Source: Malus domestica | Lineage: Eukaryota; Streptophyta; Magnoliopsida; Rosales; Rosaceae | DNA: 64,000 bases | Assembly (NCBI RefSeq): GCF_042453785.1 | Contig: NC_091664.1 | Location: 6,287,001 to 6,351,000 of the forward strand | Reading direction: 5' to 3' | Shown: positions 60,844-64,000 of the stretch, in pieces | How positions within the stretch are numbered: the stretch's first letter is position 1 | How the letters are laid out: every line of letters begins with the position of its first letter | Program-made: the position numbers and the translations under genes | Notes under the pieces: model-generated | Seen by the model: only the letters and a program-made list of their open reading frames with translations | Databases searched by the model: none | What the model was told of the DNA's origin: nothing

Positions 60844-61750
60844 TTAGAGTATCTACCAACACCAAACGTTCAGCTCACCCTCCCCTCCCCTCCCCAGGCC
60901 TTATGCCTCCTTTGAACCTAAAAATGGGAGCCAACAGAACAGCACATTAGTGAACAAGGCAAAGGAGTCTTAGCACCACTAGAATATATCACCAAACCAA
61001 TCTGGTATAACCCATGGTAAATAAGATAATCCCATAATTATCTTGATTTGTAGGTGTAATTAGTAAAAAGCTATTGCATAAATGCACAAGGAGTTATTAG
61101 AACCATCTTTCAACTTGTTCAAAGAAAAAAACATAGTCTAACATGAACTCAATCGATACAGCCGTTCAATACCTTTTGAAGCAAATTAATTTTTAAATGT
61201 TTGCCAAATTGATTAGAGAGAAAATAATAGAAAGTTTAGAATTGTTTTTGCAGGCAAAGTTTCATGAATGTAAAGCTCCATTTTTTTCTTAAATTCCTAA
61301 AAGCTAAATAAATAAATCATTTATCCATTTTCTTTTGCAAATATCGACCCAATGAAATACTTAGATTAAAAACATAAACAAAAACGATTTTCCCAGCAAC
61401 CAAACAAATAATTTCGAGAAAAATATGAATAGAGAAACCCAAATCACAAAACCCCCCAAAATCTCAGAAAAACCAGAAATAAATCGAACCCACAAAATTT
61501 TGAGCAAAAAGAAGGAAACTTTATAGCACAGTAAAAAGGGAAAGAAGGTAAAAACGACTTACCGACCAAGAATTTGGCCGGAAAAGCTTGGCTGCCAATT
61601 GTGGAGAGGGAAAAGGTAACGATACAGATTCGGAGAGGCAACGAACTGGAATGGGGTCTACCTGAAAGGAGAGATGGGTTATTTCGGAAGAAAAATAATA
61701 GGTAAATCGGACGGCTGAGGTTCAGTTTGATCACGAACTTCTCGAGAAAT
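60844..61750 (-). other. CBL 5' UTR with intron
   Basis: A donor-like TCG|GTAAGTCG on the minus strand at 61563-61562 and an acceptor TTTTTAG before 60917 suggest a leader exon upstream of 61563, an intron of about 640 bp, and 74 bases of leader joined to the start-codon exon. Leader introns are frequent in plant CBL genes. The transcription start is not determined. Confidence 0.5.
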
Positions 61751-61943
61751 TCACGCTGATTTGTCTAAATAAATGCTTCTTCCGAAAGCCAACAAAGAAA
61801 ACAAATAGTAGGAGTAGGGGGAGGAGGAAGAGAGGAGTGCCTGCACGCGGGGTCAATGCGCGTGATGGGATTTTTGATTTTCAAAGAAAGGGATATTCTT
61901 CTTGGTGGAAATGAAAGGGATGTGAATTATGAGTTAGGCCTTG

Positions 61944-62061
61944 CTCAGGTTAGATTTTTATCAAAGACGAATTTAAATTATATTATTGTTAATTTATTAT
62001 GAGATTAAATTTATTTTTCTCTTATTTTGTATAAATAATATCATTTGTTCAAAAAAATAAT
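61944..62061 (+). mobile_element. SINE copy 5, 5'-truncated, with 17-bp target duplication
   Basis: Contains AAAGACGAATTTAAATTATA, TTATGAGATTAAATTT, GTATAAATAATATCATTTGT and a short A tail, the 3' half of the SINE. It is bounded by an exact 17-bp direct repeat, TTATGAGTTAGGCCTTG, at 61927-61943 and 62062-62078. This is clear evidence of LINE-type retroposition. Confidence 0.8.
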
Positions 62062-62099
62062 TTATGAGTTAGGCCTTGAAGAAGTACGATATTCATTAA

Positions 62100-64000
62100 A
62101 GATTGAAATACGTACAAATCGAGGATAAGGTGCTTACATTGAGCCTTAATAAAAACTTTGCCGGGACTTTCAACCCAATCAAGGGAAAAAGAGTGTCCCG
62201 CACCAAATTAACTACTAGTACTATCTTTCAATAATAAATCAGAAATTACATCAAGAGACTCTTCGAATCAAGAGACTGGGTGAGCAATAGTTAAACTAAA
62301 CCTTGCAAGGCGATAAGCCACCTTATTCGTCCCTCTTCGACCAAATGTAACTTTCCATTGCCTAAACTATTGCAAAAGCTTCCTTGTATCCTCAAACAAG
62401 TTCTTGTAATGACCAATATACGATGTACCTGCATTCTAAATTGCTGAAGTCACTAGCAACGCATCCTCTTCCACCTGGACCTATTTCGTGACCCATCTGC
62501 TCAAGAATAACGTTGCTGCTCGTGTAGCAGCAGCCTCAACGTGAAGTGCAGATCTTACACCTTTCACCCTGCCCACCTGATTCGCCACAAAACCTCTCGT
62601 CGAGTCTCTAACTACCAGTCCAAAACCTCTAATTGACCCATTTTCATCCCATGTTGCATCAAAATTGCACTTTATCCACCCAGAAGCTGGAGTCTACCAA
62701 TGAAGTATTCGTACCAAGGAGTGTTGAGGTACATCATCATTCCATTTTTTAAATTCGGCTAGCCACGTTCATGCTTTGATTTGGGTATCCAATGGAGATA
62801 CATCAACACCATTCCAAAGAAAGTCATTACGTACCTTCCAAATACTCCAAACTAGAACACGGAGCAGCTCAAAGCTTTCCTTAGATACTTTATGTGCCAT
62901 TTGCTCCAGCCACTCGCCAAACCCCTCATCACTTCCATTAAATGACTGAAGTCCTAACAGACTTCCAAACCATACAGATGCCGCTCTAGGACACGTTAAT
63001 AATGCATGTTCTATTGTCTCCTCTTCTTGATCACAAAATCCACAAGTAGCCTCCGTAAGTACGCGTCTATTCTTCAAATTCACTTTGGAAGGCAACTCAT
63101 TCATATACCTATGCCATACACAAATTTTCACTCTCCCCGGAACTTTGGCTTGCCATAAAGCTTTCCAAAGAAACTTTGTGTTCACATTAACCATCGATCT
63201 CATGGGCTCATCACCACCTATTCCTTGGCATGGTCTTGCCACAAAATACGCACTCTTAGTTGTGAACAACCTCTTTGGTTCTTTTGCCCAAATCAAAGAA
63301 TCAGCGGGATGGAATAAACTCAAAGGGATGCTCATAATCAAATTAGCTTCCTCCTTCAAAAACCATCTACGCACTAAATTCGAGTTCCACCCGACTCCAT
63401 CATCCTCCACCATCAAAGATCTCACCGTAAGAAATGGGTGCACCCTCATTGGTCGGGGGCTAAGGACTTAATAAACATGCTCCTGTGGTAGCCAACTATC
63501 CCCCCAAATATGATTTCGTAAACCATCCCCTACTCTCCATCTCGCACCTCGAAAAATAATTATTCGAGATGCCACCACACTATGCCAACAGTAGGAAGAA
63601 TTAGGTTTGACATGAGTCTGCAAGAACTCTGTGGTAGGATAATACCGGGCTTTGAAAATTCGTGCAATAAGAGAATTTGGCTGCTGTAATAGTCGCCACC
63701 CTTGCTTCGCAAGCAAAGCAAGATTGAAAACATATAAATCCTTAAATCCCAATCCCAATCCACTTTCACTTTTTGGTTTACACAACTGCTGCCATTTCAC
63801 CCAATGTATTCTACGTTTACCTGCTTCATTTCCCTACCAAAATTGTGCCACCATTTGGTTTAGCTCATCACAGAAAGATTTTGGTAGCAAGAATCTCTGA
63901 ATCGTATACAATGGTACTGCATGTGCCACCGTCTTTATCAAAATTTCCTTACCCGCACTGCTAAGTAACGATCCACACCAACCATTCAACTTTTTCCACA
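62100..64000 (-). mobile_element. LINE (non-LTR retrotransposon) 3' part, continues past the window
   Basis: Minus-strand element entering from the right edge. In its direction: the end of the reverse transcriptase region (SGLGLGFKDLYVFNLALLAK, 63770 on), the zinc-binding RVT block VNTKFLWKALWQAKVPGRVK and CGFCDQEEETIEHALLTCPR (63300-62990), then a plant-type RNase H (CNFDATWDENGSIRGFGLVV near 62670, HVEAAATRAA near 62540). It ends in a short 3' UTR near 62100. Stops break it, including one at 63468-63470. Confidence 0.85.
62769..63800 (-). pseudogene. LINE ORF2 fragment (RT tail and zf-RVT)
   Basis: Two open stretches in the same frame, 63800-63468 and 63449-62769, are separated by a single stop. 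The zinc-binding pattern is C-G-F-C, then H-A-L-L-T-C. The RNase H that follows below 62768 is in a disrupted frame. Encodes no working protein. Confidence 0.8.

Overview
This is a plant nuclear window, most likely Rosaceae. The order is inferred from the look of the dispersed repeats, not from a search. Genes are far apart and intron-rich, and the space between them is filled with LTR retrotransposons, MITEs, SINEs and one LINE.

Layout. 1-19.5 kb is transposon territory: a solo LTR, a minus-strand Ty1/copia relic broken by two nested insertions, a minisatellite that recurs together with a copia fragment 2.8 kb away, a degenerate repeated coding sequence of unknown origin, a Ty3/gypsy reverse transcriptase scrap and a decayed plus-strand copia element. 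19.9-21.2 kb holds a ribosomal protein eL43 (RPL37A) gene with classic plant ribosomal-protein promoter motifs. 22.7-25.5 kb (minus) encodes a membrane-anchored MORN-repeat protein. 28.8-32.5 kb (minus) is the casein kinase II beta subunit. 34.7-37.3 kb (minus) is a CCDC97-like acidic protein. 37.5-39.9 kb is a 2.4-kb solo LTR. 41.7-46.9 kb (plus) is DXO1, the plant NAD-cap/decapping enzyme. 48.8-51.2 kb (minus) is ABA4, needed for neoxanthin. 54.5-55.0 kb (minus) is an intronless S-protein homologue. 57.5-61.7 kb (minus) is a CBL1/CBL9-type calcium sensor. 62.1-64 kb is the 3' end of a LINE running off the window.

The seven multi-exon genes were rebuilt exon by exon. Each model keeps the reading frame through every junction and matches its family's expected length. 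CKB, a coiled-coil gene, DXO1 and CBL1/9 also lie close together in Arabidopsis (recalled from memory: At4g17615-At4g17640 and At5g47080-At5g47100), so 28-61 kb looks like a conserved ancestral block inflated by transposons. The genes do not form one pathway: calcium signalling, kinase regulation, RNA quality control and carotenoid/ABA metabolism are simply neighbours.

No new biological system with a demonstrable function was found. The most open items are the unidentified repeated coding sequence at 10.4-13.7 kb, the duplicated copia-plus-minisatellite block, the palindromic element with minisatellite arms at 56.6-57.2 kb, and several elements with exact target-site duplications that allow clean family definitions.
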